Part shown: piece after piece, positions 34,414 through 43,102 of the stretch
How the letters are laid out: each line of letters starts with the position of its first letter
How positions within the stretch are numbered: the first letter of the stretch is position 1
Assembly: GCF_042678385.1 (NCBI RefSeq)
Contig: NZ_JBHUDY010000002.1
Span: forward strand, 310,001 to 374,000
Direction of reading: 5' to 3'
Origin: Sphingomonas_B tabacisoli
GTDB lineage: Bacteria; Pseudomonadota; Alphaproteobacteria; Sphingomonadales; Sphingomonadaceae
DNA length: 64,000 nucleotides
Notes under the pieces: generated by a model
The model's input: only the letters and a program-made list of their open reading frames with translations
What the model was told of the DNA's origin: nothing
Databases searched by the model: none
Translations under genes and position numbers: made by a program

Positions 34414-36537
34414 TCAGCCAGTCTTGCGACTGCCGGCCAGTAGTTCGTCGATCGAGCTCTTGGGTGCAGGACGACCGAACAGGTAACCTTGGCCGGCGAG
34501 GCAGCCATGCTGCCGCAGGAAATCGGCTTGCCGTTCGGTCTCGATGCCTTCCGCGACCACGGTCTTGCCGAGGCCTTGGCCGAGCTTGATTATCGCCGAC
34601 ACGATGGCAGCGCTGTCATTGCCGCTGTTGCCGAACAGGTCCTGGATGAAGCTGCGGTCGATCTTCAGCGCGTCGACCGGGATCTCGCGCAAGTGCGTCA
34701 GCGACGCGTAGCCGGTGCCGAAATCGTCAAGCGAAATGCCGAAGCCTGCCTGCTTAAGCTCGGTGATCATATCGTTCGCCGCCGAAGCGGAGCGCCCGAC
34801 GAACACGCCCTCCGTGACCTCGATGATCAACCGGTCCCGCGGAATGCCGGCACGATCGGTGTGATCGATCAGCCGATGGATGAAGTCCCGATTCCGGAAC
34901 TCGGCCGCCGATGCATTGATCGAAATCTTGCCGCAATCGAGGCCGCGGCTGCGCCAGTCGATCATGTCGGCAATCACCATGTCGAGCATGTTGATGCCGA
35001 TCGCCTCGGCGACCTCATAGTCGTTGAACGCTTCGGCAATCGTGCCGGGCAGGCAGATCTGGCCGGAACGGTCGCGGCGGCGCAGCAGCGCCTCGAAGCC
35101 GATCACCTGCCCGGTCTGCATCGAGATCTGCGGCTGGTAGTAGGGGAGCAGGCGGTTATTCTCGACCGCCTCGCGGCCGATGTTGATCATCGCGACCCGG
35201 CGCTGCATCTTGCTGCGCATCGCGGGCTCGAAGCTCATATAGCGGCTGCGCCCGGCATTCTTCGATTCATAGAGAGCGATGTCGGCGTGCTTGAACAGCT
35301 CGGACGCGTTGCTCGCGTGAATCGGGAAGATCGCGGACCCGGCGCTTGCGCGGCAGTCGAATTCACGGCCGTTGAGACGAAGCGGGTTCTTCAGGCTGGT
35401 GAACAGATCGTCGATCAGGGCGGCAATGGCCTCCGGCCCATCGATGCCGGGCAGCAGAATCGCGAACTCGTCGCCGCCCAGACGAGCGACCGTGGCTTCC
35501 ACCGTGATCGTCTCACGCAGGACCTTGGCGAACTCGATCAGCAGGCGATCGCCGGCATGGTGGCCAAGGATGTCGTTGACGTCCTTGAAGTGATCAAGGT
35601 CGAGCATGACCAGGCCCAGCCGGCCGAGGCCTTCGGCGGCGCGCGTGGTAAGCTCGTCGAGCCGCTGGTTGAACAGCCCGCGATTGGGGAGGCCGGTCAA
35701 GGGATCGTGCTCGGCAGCCCACCGAGTCTCGATCTCGGTCAGGACGAGCTCGTGAATGTCCTCGGTATAGCCGTACCAGCGGATGATGTTGCCGTCGTCG
35801 TCGCGGCGGGGAAAGGCGCGGGAACGCATCCAGCGGTAGCTGCCGTCGGCGACCTTGAATCGGCAGCGCACGTCGTGCGGTGAACCGGCCAGCATCGCCG
35901 CGCCGACCGTCGCCTGCATGCGCGGCAAATCCTCGGGGTGCAGCACGTGCATCCAGCCGAGAAAGCCGAGGGCCTTTTCCTCGTCCAGCCCAACCATGTT
36001 CAGATAGCGTTCGGTGACGCGGGTCACCCCATTCTCGTTGTCGGCGACCCAGGGAAGCTGCGGGTTGAGCTCGACCGTGTACCAGAGATGCTCGACGCTG
36101 CGATTGAGGTCGGCGATCTCCTCGCGCTCTTCGGTCCGGTCCATCAGCGTCACGAAAAGAGCTGTGGCGCCCGCGGCAGTCTGGGTGCGGCTGAGGCCGG
36201 CATCGACGTGAAGGACGGCGCCCTGTGCGGTCTTGCCGGAAATGGCGATCGTCACCGGTGCTCCGCTCAGCGCCTGGCGAACGGCACGGATCACGACGGG
36301 GCCTTGATGGGGATCGATCAGCCGGAGCAGGCTTCGTCCGGTCAGGCCCCTACGAGAGCCGAGCAGACTGGTGGCGCGCTTGTCCGCCTCGACCCGTCCA
36401 TCGATAGCGCCGACGGTCAACGTGCCAAGGCCGGCCAGTTCCAGTGCGCGCACCGCAAGCGACTGGTCGCGCCAAGGCTCCGGGCTTGCGCCCGCCCGGC
36501 CTTGCTTCTTCTCTGCAGATGGCTTCGCTTCCCTCAC
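34414..36537 (-). CDS. PAS-GGDEF-EAL cyclic-di-GMP protein
   Basis: 707 residues. Two PAS-type domains (about 25-130 and 150-270; the second ends RRDDDGNIIRWYGYTEDIHE) precede a GGDEF domain with RLGGDEFAILLPG and an EAL domain with GFEALLRRR and DDFGTGYASLTHL. Both active-site motifs are intact, so it could make and break c-di-GMP. There is no membrane segment. It is divergent from the LuxR-LuxI genes with a 100-bp gap, suggesting a joint control of surface behaviour. Confidence 0.93.
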   Translation of the reverse strand: MREAKPSAEKKQGRAGASPEPWRDQSLAVRALELAGLGTLTVGAIDGRVEADKRATSLLGSRRGLTGRSLLRLIDPHQGPVVIRAVRQALSGAPVTIAISGKTAQGAVLHVDAGLSRTQTAAGATALFVTLMDRTEEREEIADLNRSVEHLWYTVELNPQLPWVADNENGVTRVTERYLNMVGLDEEKALGFLGWMHVLHPEDLPRMQATVGAAMLAGSPHDVRCRFKVADGSYRWMRSRAFPRRDDDGNIIRWYGYTEDIHELVLTEIETRWAAEHDPLTGLPNRGLFNQRLDELTTRAAEGLGRLGLVMLDLDHFKDVNDILGHHAGDRLLIEFAKVLRETITVEATVARLGGDEFAILLPGIDGPEAIAALIDDLFTSLKNPLRLNGREFDCRASAGSAIFPIHASNASELFKHADIALYESKNAGRSRYMSFEPAMRSKMQRRVAMINIGREAVENNRLLPYYQPQISMQTGQVIGFEALLRRRDRSGQICLPGTIAEAFNDYEVAEAIGINMLDMVIADMIDWRSRGLDCGKISINASAAEFRNRDFIHRLIDHTDRAGIPRDRLIIEVTEGVFVGRSASAANDMITELKQAGFGISLDDFGTGYASLTHLREIPVDALKIDRSFIQDLFGNSGNDSAAIVSAIIKLGQGLGKTVVAEGIETERQADFLRQHGCLAGQGYLFGRPAPKSSIDELLAGSRKTG

Positions 36538-36553
36538 AAGTGCGGGATATTCG

Positions 36554-36575
36554 AGAACGGTTAACGCGTTCTTAC
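36554..36575. promoter_or_regulatory. palindrome and CtrA-like site between EAL and luxR
   Basis: AGAACG-N7-CGTTCT at 36554-36572, overlapping TTAA-N7-TTAC at 36561-36575, which is one base off the CtrA consensus TTAA-N7-TTAA. It lies in the divergent region of a c-di-GMP gene and a luxR-luxI pair. Confidence 0.4.
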
Positions 36576-36637
36576 CTTTTACGGCCCCACCGAGCCTAAA
36601 CGTCCTGTTAACCCAAACCGGGCATCACGCCTTCAGA

Positions 36638-37297
36638 ATGAACCGAACTCTGCGCACCCAACCCCTTCGCGGCAAAGCCTTCCCCGCGACTGCCCGGCTG
36701 CGTGCTGAAATCCTGATCGCGCCCGATGCCGAAAGTCTCGTCTCGCTGTTCGCAAACGCGCTCCACGAACACGGCATCGGCGGCCATTTCTGTCTCCGAA
36801 AGAACGGTGGCGGCTATGCACCGCTGGTGGGCGACGCGCCCGAACTGATCGGGCGCGCTGCCGAATGTATCGTGATCGACACCGATGAGAGCTTCATGGC
36901 GGGCACCCGCGTGCTGCTTGCGCCACCGCGCGAGCCGCTCGGCCGTGAGCAGCTCACGCGGCTCCGCGGCTATGCGGAGCTGTTCGCTGCCCGCGCCATC
37001 GCGCTACAGGAACTCGCCGATGACGTGGCTACGGATTGCGGGCTGACGCTGCGCGAACGTTATGTGCTTGGCCGCCGGTTGGCCGGGCTGGCAACGATCG
37101 ACATCGCGGCTGAATCGAAGCTCACTATCGCAACGATCGGCACCATAACCGATAATGCGGTCGACAAGCTCGGTTGCTCCTCCGTTGCGGAAGCGATCGC
37201 TTTCGCGGCACGGCTTGGCTGGCTTGCTGTAACTTCTCTTGAGAACTGCTCTTCAAGTTCCGAAAAATTAACGTATAAGGCGACCCAGAACGGTTAG
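36638..37297 (+). CDS. short LuxR-type regulator, atypical
   Basis: 219 residues. The C-terminal 65 residues align as a LuxR HTH (LTLRERYVLGRRLAGLATID, then a diverged second helix region IATIGTITDNAVDKLGCSS) followed by EAIAFAARLGWL. The usual TVKxH contact motif is replaced by IGTITD. The N-terminal 145 residues do not show the conserved Trp/Tyr/Asp set of an acyl-homoserine-lactone pocket. It is 30 bp upstream of a luxI gene and on the same strand, so it probably works with it. Start at 36638 is the first ATG after the divergent promoter region. Confidence 0.8.
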   Translation: MNRTLRTQPLRGKAFPATARLRAEILIAPDAESLVSLFANALHEHGIGGHFCLRKNGGGYAPLVGDAPELIGRAAECIVIDTDESFMAGTRVLLAPPREPLGREQLTRLRGYAELFAARAIALQELADDVATDCGLTLRERYVLGRRLAGLATIDIAAESKLTIATIGTITDNAVDKLGCSSVAEAIAFAARLGWLAVTSLENCSSSSEKLTYKATQNG

Positions 37298-37327
37298 CAG
37301 CCGTCCGGGGGCGGGGGTCGTCTATCC

Positions 37328-38143
37328 ATGTTGCATGTTGTTGCGAGCGACAATCGCGCGCTTTACGAGCGCGAGATCGCTGAGTTCCATCGTTTGAGGA
37401 AGGCCGTGTTCGTGGACGAACTCGGCTGGAATATTCCCGTGCGTGCGGGCGGGCTCGAAGTCGACCAGTATGACGACGATCGCGCCGTCTACGGTTTCTC
37501 GTTCGACGTCGACCAGCAGTTGACGATGGCGTGCCGCTATCGGCCGACCGACGACCGGTCGCTGCTGATGGACGTGTTCAGCCATGCGCTGGCGGATGGG
37601 ACGCCGGACCCGACCGGTCCGGGCGTGTGGGAAATCACCCGCGGCATCTGCCTCGAATCGGGCGGAGCTCGCCACAATCAGCGCCGGCGGGCCTGTCAGA
37701 TGATCACGCCGCTCGAGCTGACTCGCGCGGCCGGCGGCACCAGGTGCGTGGCGTTCGCCGAGGTGCGGCTGCTGCCGCTTTTCATTGCGATGGGCTGGCG
37801 CGTGACGCTGCTCGGCGATCCGGTCGACTTCGGGCAAGGTACCGGCATCGCGTTCGAGATCGACGCCAGCGACTTCGCCATCGCCAAGATCCGCCGCGAC
37901 TTCGACTTGCCGGAACAGGGGCACATCAAGCTGATGCCCGACGCTTCCGACAGGCGCTCGATCCATGAGCGTGCGGCGGAGATTGCGCTGCAGTCATCGC
38001 TCGCGGCATCGCTGCAGCCGGTCGAGGGCGATACCCGGGAGATCGCGCAGAACGCGATGCGGACGATGACCAACGCCAAGCTCAACCAGCGCGCGTTCGA
38101 TTATGTGCGCCGCAACCAGGCTTCGGCCGCGGCCATCGCCTGA
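37328..38143 (+). CDS. luxI: acyl-homoserine-lactone synthase (LuxI family), extended
   Basis: 271 residues, versus about 200 for typical LuxI. Key residues are present: Arg24, Phe28 and Trp34 in LRKAVFVDELGW, the acidic stretch DQYDDD, Arg70 in ACRYRPT, and Glu102 and Arg105 in WEITRGI. It should make an acyl-homoserine lactone from S-adenosylmethionine and acyl-ACP or acyl-CoA. The last 70 residues (from SDRRSIHERAAE) are an extra helical tail. GGGGGCGGGGG precedes the ATG. The symbol marks the family only. Confidence 0.85.
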   Translation: MLHVVASDNRALYEREIAEFHRLRKAVFVDELGWNIPVRAGGLEVDQYDDDRAVYGFSFDVDQQLTMACRYRPTDDRSLLMDVFSHALADGTPDPTGPGVWEITRGICLESGGARHNQRRRACQMITPLELTRAAGGTRCVAFAEVRLLPLFIAMGWRVTLLGDPVDFGQGTGIAFEIDASDFAIAKIRRDFDLPEQGHIKLMPDASDRRSIHERAAEIALQSSLAASLQPVEGDTREIAQNAMRTMTNAKLNQRAFDYVRRNQASAAAIA

Positions 38144-38149
38144 GCATGA

Positions 38150-38183
38150 AAAAGGCCGGCGCGGTTTCCCGGGCCGGCCCTTA
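38150..38183. terminator. hairpin terminator after luxI
   Basis: AAAGGCCGGC pairs with GCCGGCCCTT (one bulge) around a 12-base centre and is followed by TTAATTGCCTTTT. It serves luxI and perhaps the convergent lipoprotein gene. Confidence 0.7.
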
Positions 38184-38201
38184 ATTGCCTTTTAAATTGA
38201 A

Positions 38202-38585
38202 CTAGCGGTTGCAGCTCTGCGCCGCGCCGCCCTTGACCGCGATCTGCACCGTCTTGCCGCTGCCCGAGATGGAGGTGCCGTTCGCGCCGGTGAGCGGCTT
38301 GCCCGCTTCGGTGGACTGGACATGGACCGGGGTGCCGCCCTTTTCGGTGCGGATATTGGCCTGGGTCTTGTCGCCGAGGAAGTCGACATAGACGACCGAA
38401 TTGTCCTTGCAGCGATAGATACCGGTGTCGGTGACCGCAGGCGGCAGCTCGACCGGCGCCGCGTTGGCGATCTGGTTGGCCATCGGATCCGGATTGGTGT
38501 CGATCACCTCCGGCTTCTTGGAGTTGTTGCAGGCAGCGAGCGCCAGCAGGGCCGCTACGGCGGAGAGGGGAGCGATTCGCGTCAT
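38202..38585 (-). CDS. hypothetical lipoprotein, possibly MliC-like
   Basis: 127 residues with lipobox ALAAC (Cys19) and an 80-residue beta-type domain with a cysteine at each end (YRCKDNSVVYVDF to AAQSCNR) and TSISGSGKTVQIAVKGG. This layout is like C-type lysozyme inhibitors (MliC/PliC), but the resemblance is weak. It is probably in the periplasm or outer membrane. AGGCC precedes the ATG. Confidence 0.7.
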   Translation of the reverse strand: MTRIAPLSAVAALLALAACNNSKKPEVIDTNPDPMANQIANAAPVELPPAVTDTGIYRCKDNSVVYVDFLGDKTQANIRTEKGGTPVHVQSTEAGKPLTGANGTSISGSGKTVQIAVKGGAAQSCNR

Positions 38586-38667
38586 AGGCCTCCGGCTTTC
38601 GCGAGTGCAGCATGTCCGGTCAAGTGCGACATCATTCTATAACATGATGTTCGACGGTCCAGCGCTG

Positions 38668-39978
38668 TCATTCGTGGAATTCTGCCAGTTCCGGAATACG
38701 CCCGAAAGCGATTTTGGTGCCGACATGATCGGCACGGCCTCCCGCCAGCGGACCCAAGGTCACCGCATTGCGCCCGAACCGTTCGTTCAACCGGTCCATC
38801 GCGCGGCTGAGCGCCAGCGACCGCGTTTCCCGGGCCAGCGCGGAATCGGGATCGAGATGCGCGAACAGCGAGCCCTGCTCGCCCCGCACCGGCGCAATCT
38901 CGGCGAGCGTGACGCCGACCATGCGCAGCCTGAACCCGCCCGGCCGGCTTCGCCCCGCAGCCGCCAGCCGCGGCCAGAGCCGGTCGAGCGCCGCGACGAT
39001 GGCGAAGCTGTCCTGCGTGGACGGCAGCTTCACGCTGGTGCGCCAGTTCGACTTGTCGTCCTCGAACTTGCCGTGAAGCACCAGCAGCCGCGCGACATAG
39101 CTTTTGCGCCGCAACCGGCTCGCCGCCTTTAACGCGAGACGGCGCGCGACCAGCCGCGTTGGCTCTAACCCACGCGAACGCGGCGCGAGCACATGGCTGT
39201 GGCCGATCGTGCGGCTTTGCGTCGGCTTGTCCGGCAGGTCGACGCCGTGAAGCGCGTACCAGAGCCGATCGCCATTGACGCCGCCCCAGGCGGAGCCGGC
39301 ATCGCGCGGCCTGCGGGCGCAGAGATCGGCGATCGTATTAACGCCGTCGCGCGCCAACCGCCGCTCCATCTTTGCACCGATCCCGGCAATGTCGCGGAGG
39401 TTGAGCGCGAACAGCCGGTGCGGAAGCTGATCGGCGGTCAGGACGATCAGCCCGTCCGGCTTTTGCATGTCGGACGCGAGCTTGGCGAGCAGCCGGCTCG
39501 GCGCAATCCCGATCGAGGAAGTGAGGCATTCGCCGACATGGGCGCGGATGCCGGCCTTGATGCTGAGCGCCAGCGCGCGGGCGGCCTCGGGGCTGTTCTC
39601 GTTATCCAGAAGGCGGCACGCGACTTCGTCGATCGAACAGACATGCGTGACGGGGATGTGCTTCCACACTTCCTCGACGATCGCGTCGTGGAACTCGACA
39701 TAGCGCTCGTGCCGGGCCGGGGTGACTAGCAAGTCCGGGCATTTCTGCTTCGCTTCCCAAACCGGCGTGCCGGTCGAAATGCCGTAGCGCTTGGCCTCGT
39801 AGGATGCGGCGATTGCCACAGTGGTGTCGCTGCCGACCGGCGCCACGATCACCGGGCGCCCGCGCAGCTCTGGCTGGAGCTGCTGCTCGACACTGGCGAA
39901 ATAGCTGTTCAGATCGAGGAACAGCCAGCGCAGCGGGCGCGGCGGCAGGTCGAGTGAATCGATCACGACCTGGAACAT
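38668..39978 (-). CDS. dinB: Y-family DNA polymerase (DinB/Pol IV-like)
   Basis: 436 residues. The catalytic motifs are FLDLNSYFASVEQQ near residue 18 and CSIDEV with the Asp-Glu pair; KYGIS-like KRYGISTGTPVWEA and the HhH region NLRDIAGIGAKMERRL follow, then the little-finger domain. It performs translesion synthesis. I chose the ATG at 39978, which lies 10 bp after the upstream glycosylase stop; the longer frame overlaps that gene. It could be given another Y-family name. Confidence 0.85.
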   Translation of the reverse strand: MFQVVIDSLDLPPRPLRWLFLDLNSYFASVEQQLQPELRGRPVIVAPVGSDTTVAIAASYEAKRYGISTGTPVWEAKQKCPDLLVTPARHERYVEFHDAIVEEVWKHIPVTHVCSIDEVACRLLDNENSPEAARALALSIKAGIRAHVGECLTSSIGIAPSRLLAKLASDMQKPDGLIVLTADQLPHRLFALNLRDIAGIGAKMERRLARDGVNTIADLCARRPRDAGSAWGGVNGDRLWYALHGVDLPDKPTQSRTIGHSHVLAPRSRGLEPTRLVARRLALKAASRLRRKSYVARLLVLHGKFEDDKSNWRTSVKLPSTQDSFAIVAALDRLWPRLAAAGRSRPGGFRLRMVGVTLAEIAPVRGEQGSLFAHLDPDSALARETRSLALSRAMDRLNERFGRNAVTLGPLAGGRADHVGTKIAFGRIPELAEFHE

Positions 39979-39988
39979 ACCATGAACT

Positions 39989-40477
39989 TCAATGTTGGAA
40001 CAGCGTGCGCCAGACGGCCAGCTTGGTATCGAACGGGACCGCGTGCGCGGGGCTGCTGGAGGGAAGGCGAACGAGGCGAAAACGATCCGCCAACGGGCCG
40101 AGTTGGGCGGCGCCGATCCGGGCGGAGGTGCCGCCATTGAAGCCGATCGTGCGAAGCGTCGGCAGCGATGTGACCAGCGTTGTCAGGTCATTGGCGGCCG
40201 GATTGCGGATGGCGGCGTCGAGGCTACCAGTCCGCTCGGCATCGGCGATCACGTCCCACAAGCCGATGCGGTGCTCGCGCAAGGCGGCGAGCCTTGCGGG
40301 ATAGGCCCGTCCTTGCAGATCGATCCCGATCGCCGCGCCCAGCAGCCGCCAGAACTGATTGCGCGGATGCGCGTAATAGCGCCCCGCGGCCAAGGACGCG
40401 ACGCCGGGAAGGCTGCCCAGAACCAGGATTTCGGTGTGCGAATCGATGACCGGCGGAAAGGATGCGTGGCGCGTCAC
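39989..40477 (-). CDS. hypoxanthine-DNA glycosylase (UDG superfamily)
   Basis: 162 residues. ILVLGSLPGVASLAAGRYYA and HPRNQFWRLLG are diagnostic of the deoxyinosine/hypoxanthine-DNA glycosylase branch of the UDG fold. The C-terminal motif is RLPSSSPAH. It removes deaminated adenine from DNA. It is immediately upstream of the Y-family polymerase on the same strand, so together they form a small DNA damage operon. Confidence 0.88.
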   Translation of the reverse strand: MTRHASFPPVIDSHTEILVLGSLPGVASLAAGRYYAHPRNQFWRLLGAAIGIDLQGRAYPARLAALREHRIGLWDVIADAERTGSLDAAIRNPAANDLTTLVTSLPTLRTIGFNGGTSARIGAAQLGPLADRFRLVRLPSSSPAHAVPFDTKLAVWRTLFQH

Positions 40478-40542
40478 TGGCCGATGATCGGGGCTGGATC
40501 AGAAGGATGCAAATGTCTGGATTGGGTGGTTAGCGGACGTTG

Positions 40543-40890
40543 TTAGCGGCTGCTTCGACCTGCTTGACACGCACGTTGACCGATACTGGTGATTGCCCCC
40601 TGCTGCGCCAGTTCGATCCTGTCTCCACGTCTACACAAGGATACAACCGCCCGGCTCGTAGCTAGCTGCTGAAGTTTGCCGTCAGCCCGCCGAACTACAA
40701 GAATTGGGTAATCGCCGGTCTCGCTGCTTGCCAGCCCAAAGCGGACGATTGTCGCGTATTCGTGCTTCAACGGCTCAGATCGTTGGTTCTGATCGAAGGC
40801 GAAGAAGGCGGCGAGCAGAGATAGCCCCACAACGATAAACAGCAGGAGCTTCCACTCGCGACGCACAGCAGACAGGTAACCTTCTTTCAT
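40543..40890 (-). CDS. small membrane-anchored protein, unknown
   Basis: 115 residues with one N-terminal membrane segment (LLLFIVVGLSLLAAFFAF) and a soluble C-terminal part (IVRFGLASSETGDYPILVVRR). The start at 40890 is chosen because upstream sequence in this frame overlaps another small gene. I do not recognise the family. The ribosome site is weak. Confidence 0.6.
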   Translation of the reverse strand: MKEGYLSAVRREWKLLLFIVVGLSLLAAFFAFDQNQRSEPLKHEYATIVRFGLASSETGDYPILVVRRADGKLQQLATSRAVVSLCRRGDRIELAQQGAITSIGQRACQAGRSSR

Positions 40891-40939
40891 TCGGACTAAA
40901 TCACAGAGTGAAAGAATGTCCGCAATGGATCGAAAGCCG

Positions 40940-41101
40940 TCATCTCTCGCGGGGCAAAATGACTGCATAAAAGATGGCGTAGCCGAGGCTAGCGGCCAGC
41001 ATGCCCAGCCCTTGCCAAACGGGCGCATCTAGAAGCCAGAGCACCGCGGCACCCGCGCGGCCCATGACGAACGATGAAAGCGATGGACCGGGCATCTTCA
41101 T
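40940..41101 (-). CDS. 53-residue hydrophobic protein
   Basis: Translated from the minus strand: starts MKMPGPSLSSFVMGRAG and continues with two hydrophobic stretches (AAVLWLLDAPVW and LGMLAASLGYAIFYAVI). It ends with LPRER. A small membrane protein is plausible, but there is no clear ribosome site, and no family is recognised. Confidence 0.45.
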   Translation of the reverse strand: MKMPGPSLSSFVMGRAGAAVLWLLDAPVWQGLGMLAASLGYAIFYAVILPRER

Positions 41102-41225
41102 GCTGGGAACATCGGGCAAGCTGCGAAGGACCGCAATCGCTCAGAAGTCACGATGATATCGGTTACAAACCTGGCTAAGCAACACGGGTGAATGACAGGA
41201 GAGTATTGCGGCCTATTCCAATGGG

Positions 41226-41375
41226 ATGAGCTGCCGCGAAGCCACCTTGCATGCTACCTTTCTTATCGATCGGGCCAAGCGCGCGGAGCGGGAGACGCAA
41301 GCCGCCCTGGAACGAACCCACCGCGCGGTGCGGCGTTCGCGGGAACTGCTCCGGCAGTCGGCCTACCCCTTCTGA
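41226..41375 (+). CDS. 49-residue basic helical protein
   Basis: Starts MSCREATLHATFLIDRAKRA and continues with heptad-like Arg/Glu helix (AALERTHRAVRRSRELLRQ). The pattern looks like that of many short sphingomonad proteins, but the ribosome site is poor and a competing frame covers the same DNA. Confidence 0.35.
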   Translation: MSCREATLHATFLIDRAKRAERETQAALERTHRAVRRSRELLRQSAYPF

Positions 41376-41469
41376 TCGATCCTGGTAATCGTCCGCTGGT
41401 GCAAGAAGGGTGCCCGCTGCGGTTTCCTGAGCGATCTGGGCCGTCTCACGGCATCGGGCAGCTTTGCAG

Positions 41470-41796
41470 CTAATGGCTGCCGGCGCGAAGGCGCACAGCC
41501 ATCCACTGATCCTCGCTGATACCGCTCGGCCAACCTCGCCCCTTCACCTCTCCCACACGGCGGATGTCTGTGCTGGCCATTGCCGCTGTTGCATTCAGGT
41601 CCGCGCTGCACAGAATGACGAAGCCCGGCTCGGCAAGTCCTTGCGTGCTGGCGAGCAAGCGCCTGGTTCGATCGAGCATTGCGCGTGACGAGCGGATGTG
41701 CGCTTCGGTCGCCAGGACAGCACGTTGAGACGCTGCTATACGCTTGGCGCTCGTCGCCGCCGCGCGGTCGCGCGCATGGTCGTAGGAACTTGGCAC
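41470..41796 (-). CDS. 108-residue hypothetical protein
   Basis: GTG start with AGGGGAG eight bases upstream. The N-terminal 50 residues are helical and basic (HARDRAAATSAKRIAASQRA, RSSRAMLDRTRRLLAS); the rest is unremarkable. A GGAAC-N16-TGTT promoter-like site lies 88 bp upstream. No family is recognised. Confidence 0.5.
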   Translation of the reverse strand: MPSSYDHARDRAAATSAKRIAASQRAVLATEAHIRSSRAMLDRTRRLLASTQGLAEPGFVILCSADLNATAAMASTDIRRVGEVKGRGWPSGISEDQWMAVRLRAGSH

Positions 41797-41884
41797 AAGC
41801 CGGCTCCCCTGGATTCAGCGGGAGCGCGACGAATGTCTCTCAGGCGCCAGGATGCCGAGGTTGGTTCTCTGGCGATAATCATGC

Positions 41885-41909
41885 AACAGGTGGGGCTGTC
41901 GTTTGTTCC
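41885..41909 (-). promoter_or_regulatory. candidate EcfG-type (general stress) promoter
   Basis: On the minus strand GGAAC, 16 bases, TGTT. The alphaproteobacterial general stress sigma factor EcfG recognises GGAAC-N16/17-CGTT, so one base of the -10 differs. Confidence 0.35.
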
Positions 41910-41941
41910 GCTTTAATTGGAGAGCTGAGAGCAAGTGTTCG

Positions 41942-42103
41942 ATGCGGACGACCGATGATCCGGAAAGCTATGTCGCGACGTTGCCATATCGAGTGTACCG
42001 ATCCCCGCCCGGCGAGATGGATGAGCGCCGCTACGAGGCGGAGCGGGCAGTCCGTCAGCTACGTCAGTTGATGCAGTTGCCGATCGACCCGTTCGAACGA
42101 TGA
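41942..42103 (+). CDS. 53-residue hypothetical protein
   Basis: Starts MRTTDDPESYVATLPYRVYR and ends with ERAVRQLRQLMQLPIDPFER. A GAGAG lies upstream at a long distance. It could instead start at 41903. It is tail to tail with the next small gene. No family is recognised. Confidence 0.35.
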   Translation: MRTTDDPESYVATLPYRVYRSPPGEMDERRYEAERAVRQLRQLMQLPIDPFER

Positions 42104-42146
42104 CCGTTCAGCAGTGAGGGGCACGGGCTGCCGATCGGCCCAGGAC

Positions 42147-42314
42147 CTACGACACCCTCTTCAATGCCGGAGCCTCCGGCTCCAGGCTTACAAGCCTTGC
42201 GTAAAGCGCGGCCATTTCGAGGTGAATCGCCGCAATGCGCGGATCTTCGCTTTCGGAAGCGGCAAGTCGTTCGTCACGTTCGCGACGCAAATAGAACTCG
42301 ATGTTGGAAGCCAT
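42147..42314 (-). CDS. 55-residue conserved-type small protein
   Basis: Translated from the minus strand: MASNIEFYLRRERDERLAAS, then EDPRIAAIHLEMAALYARLV. The start has an excellent AAGGAGG site eight bases upstream. Short proteins of this FYLRRxRxER type are common in sphingomonads in my recollection. Function unknown. Confidence 0.7.
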   Translation of the reverse strand: MASNIEFYLRRERDERLAASESEDPRIAAIHLEMAALYARLVSLEPEAPALKRVS

Positions 42315-42448
42315 GACGCGCCTCCTTTCAACTCGAGCGGGAGCTTTCCGTGTGTCTCTCGGGCGCCATATGCTCAGAACGGGATGGCGATGCGCCAGCT
42401 CTACACCCCTTTGCTCGAAGAGTCTCGGGTAAAAGACAGCATCGCGGA

Positions 42449-42634
42449 TCAGGCGCGCGGTGATCGGCCGCTGCTGCGCTTCAAAACCTCCGCGGCAACC
42501 TGGGCTTTGAGTTCACCCAAAGTACCGATCTCATGACCGCAATCCTCGCATTCGACGCGTGAGCAGTCGTCGAGCTGCTGATCCAGGGTAAAGCGGTTGC
42601 CGCCGCACACACGGCACGTGAGATCGATACGCAT
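42449..42634 (-). CDS. small zinc-ribbon protein
   Basis: About 61 residues: LTCRVCGGNRFTLDQQLDD and VECEDCGHEIGTLGELKA give two CxxC pairs, a zinc ribbon. The likely start is the ATG at 42634; an ATG at 42682 would add 16 residues. It could bind RNA or DNA. Function unknown. Confidence 0.7.
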   Translation of the reverse strand: MRIDLTCRVCGGNRFTLDQQLDDCSRVECEDCGHEIGTLGELKAQVAAEVLKRSSGRSPRA

Positions 42635-42745
42635 TGACGACCCATAGGGGCTGACGCCTTCGGTGTCTGCACCGTAGACCATATAAGAGTTTGGTTACGG
42701 TTGGGCGTAGGACGCCAGCGCGGGGGCGATGCAATGGAGATCGGA

Positions 42746-42910
42746 TCAGGGTGATGTCGCGGATCGTGCAAGCTCTTCGATGTCGGCTTCGATCTGGTGC
42801 GCCATCTCGCGCAAAGCCTTGCTGGCGTTCTCGTCGAGGATTTGCGACGCCAACCGGCGGCATCGATCCGCGCGTTCCTTCATATTTCGAATGACTTCAG
42901 CCTGGCTCAT
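42746..42910 (-). CDS. 54-residue helical small protein
   Basis: Minus-strand translation starts MSQAEVIRNMKERADRCRRL and continues ASQILDENASKALREMAHQI. AAGGGG lies five bases before the ATG. The pattern ERADRCRRLA...ALxxMAxQIE is one I know from many short alphaproteobacterial proteins of unknown function. Confidence 0.7.
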   Translation of the reverse strand: MSQAEVIRNMKERADRCRRLASQILDENASKALREMAHQIEADIEELARSATSP

Positions 42911-43102
42911 CGCAGCCCCTTAGCCAACGTTATCCCGCAACGCAGCACGCAAAGCTTCGATCACACCAATCGGTAAAGCCCGTGTGCGAGCCGGTGCAAA
43001 ATCGGCTAAAAGAAGTGAGGGTGGCAGCTGAGAAGCGCGGAAGCGCGGGTGATTTTTCGCCTTAACCAAATGTATGCGGGAAGACGTGCTGGAGGGGCGC
43101 GC

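Noticed and set aside
41192..41473. 93-residue frame overlapping the 49-residue candidate
   Set aside because: Random-looking, Pro/Gly/Arg-rich translation; the other frame has a coherent helical pattern. Neither is certain.
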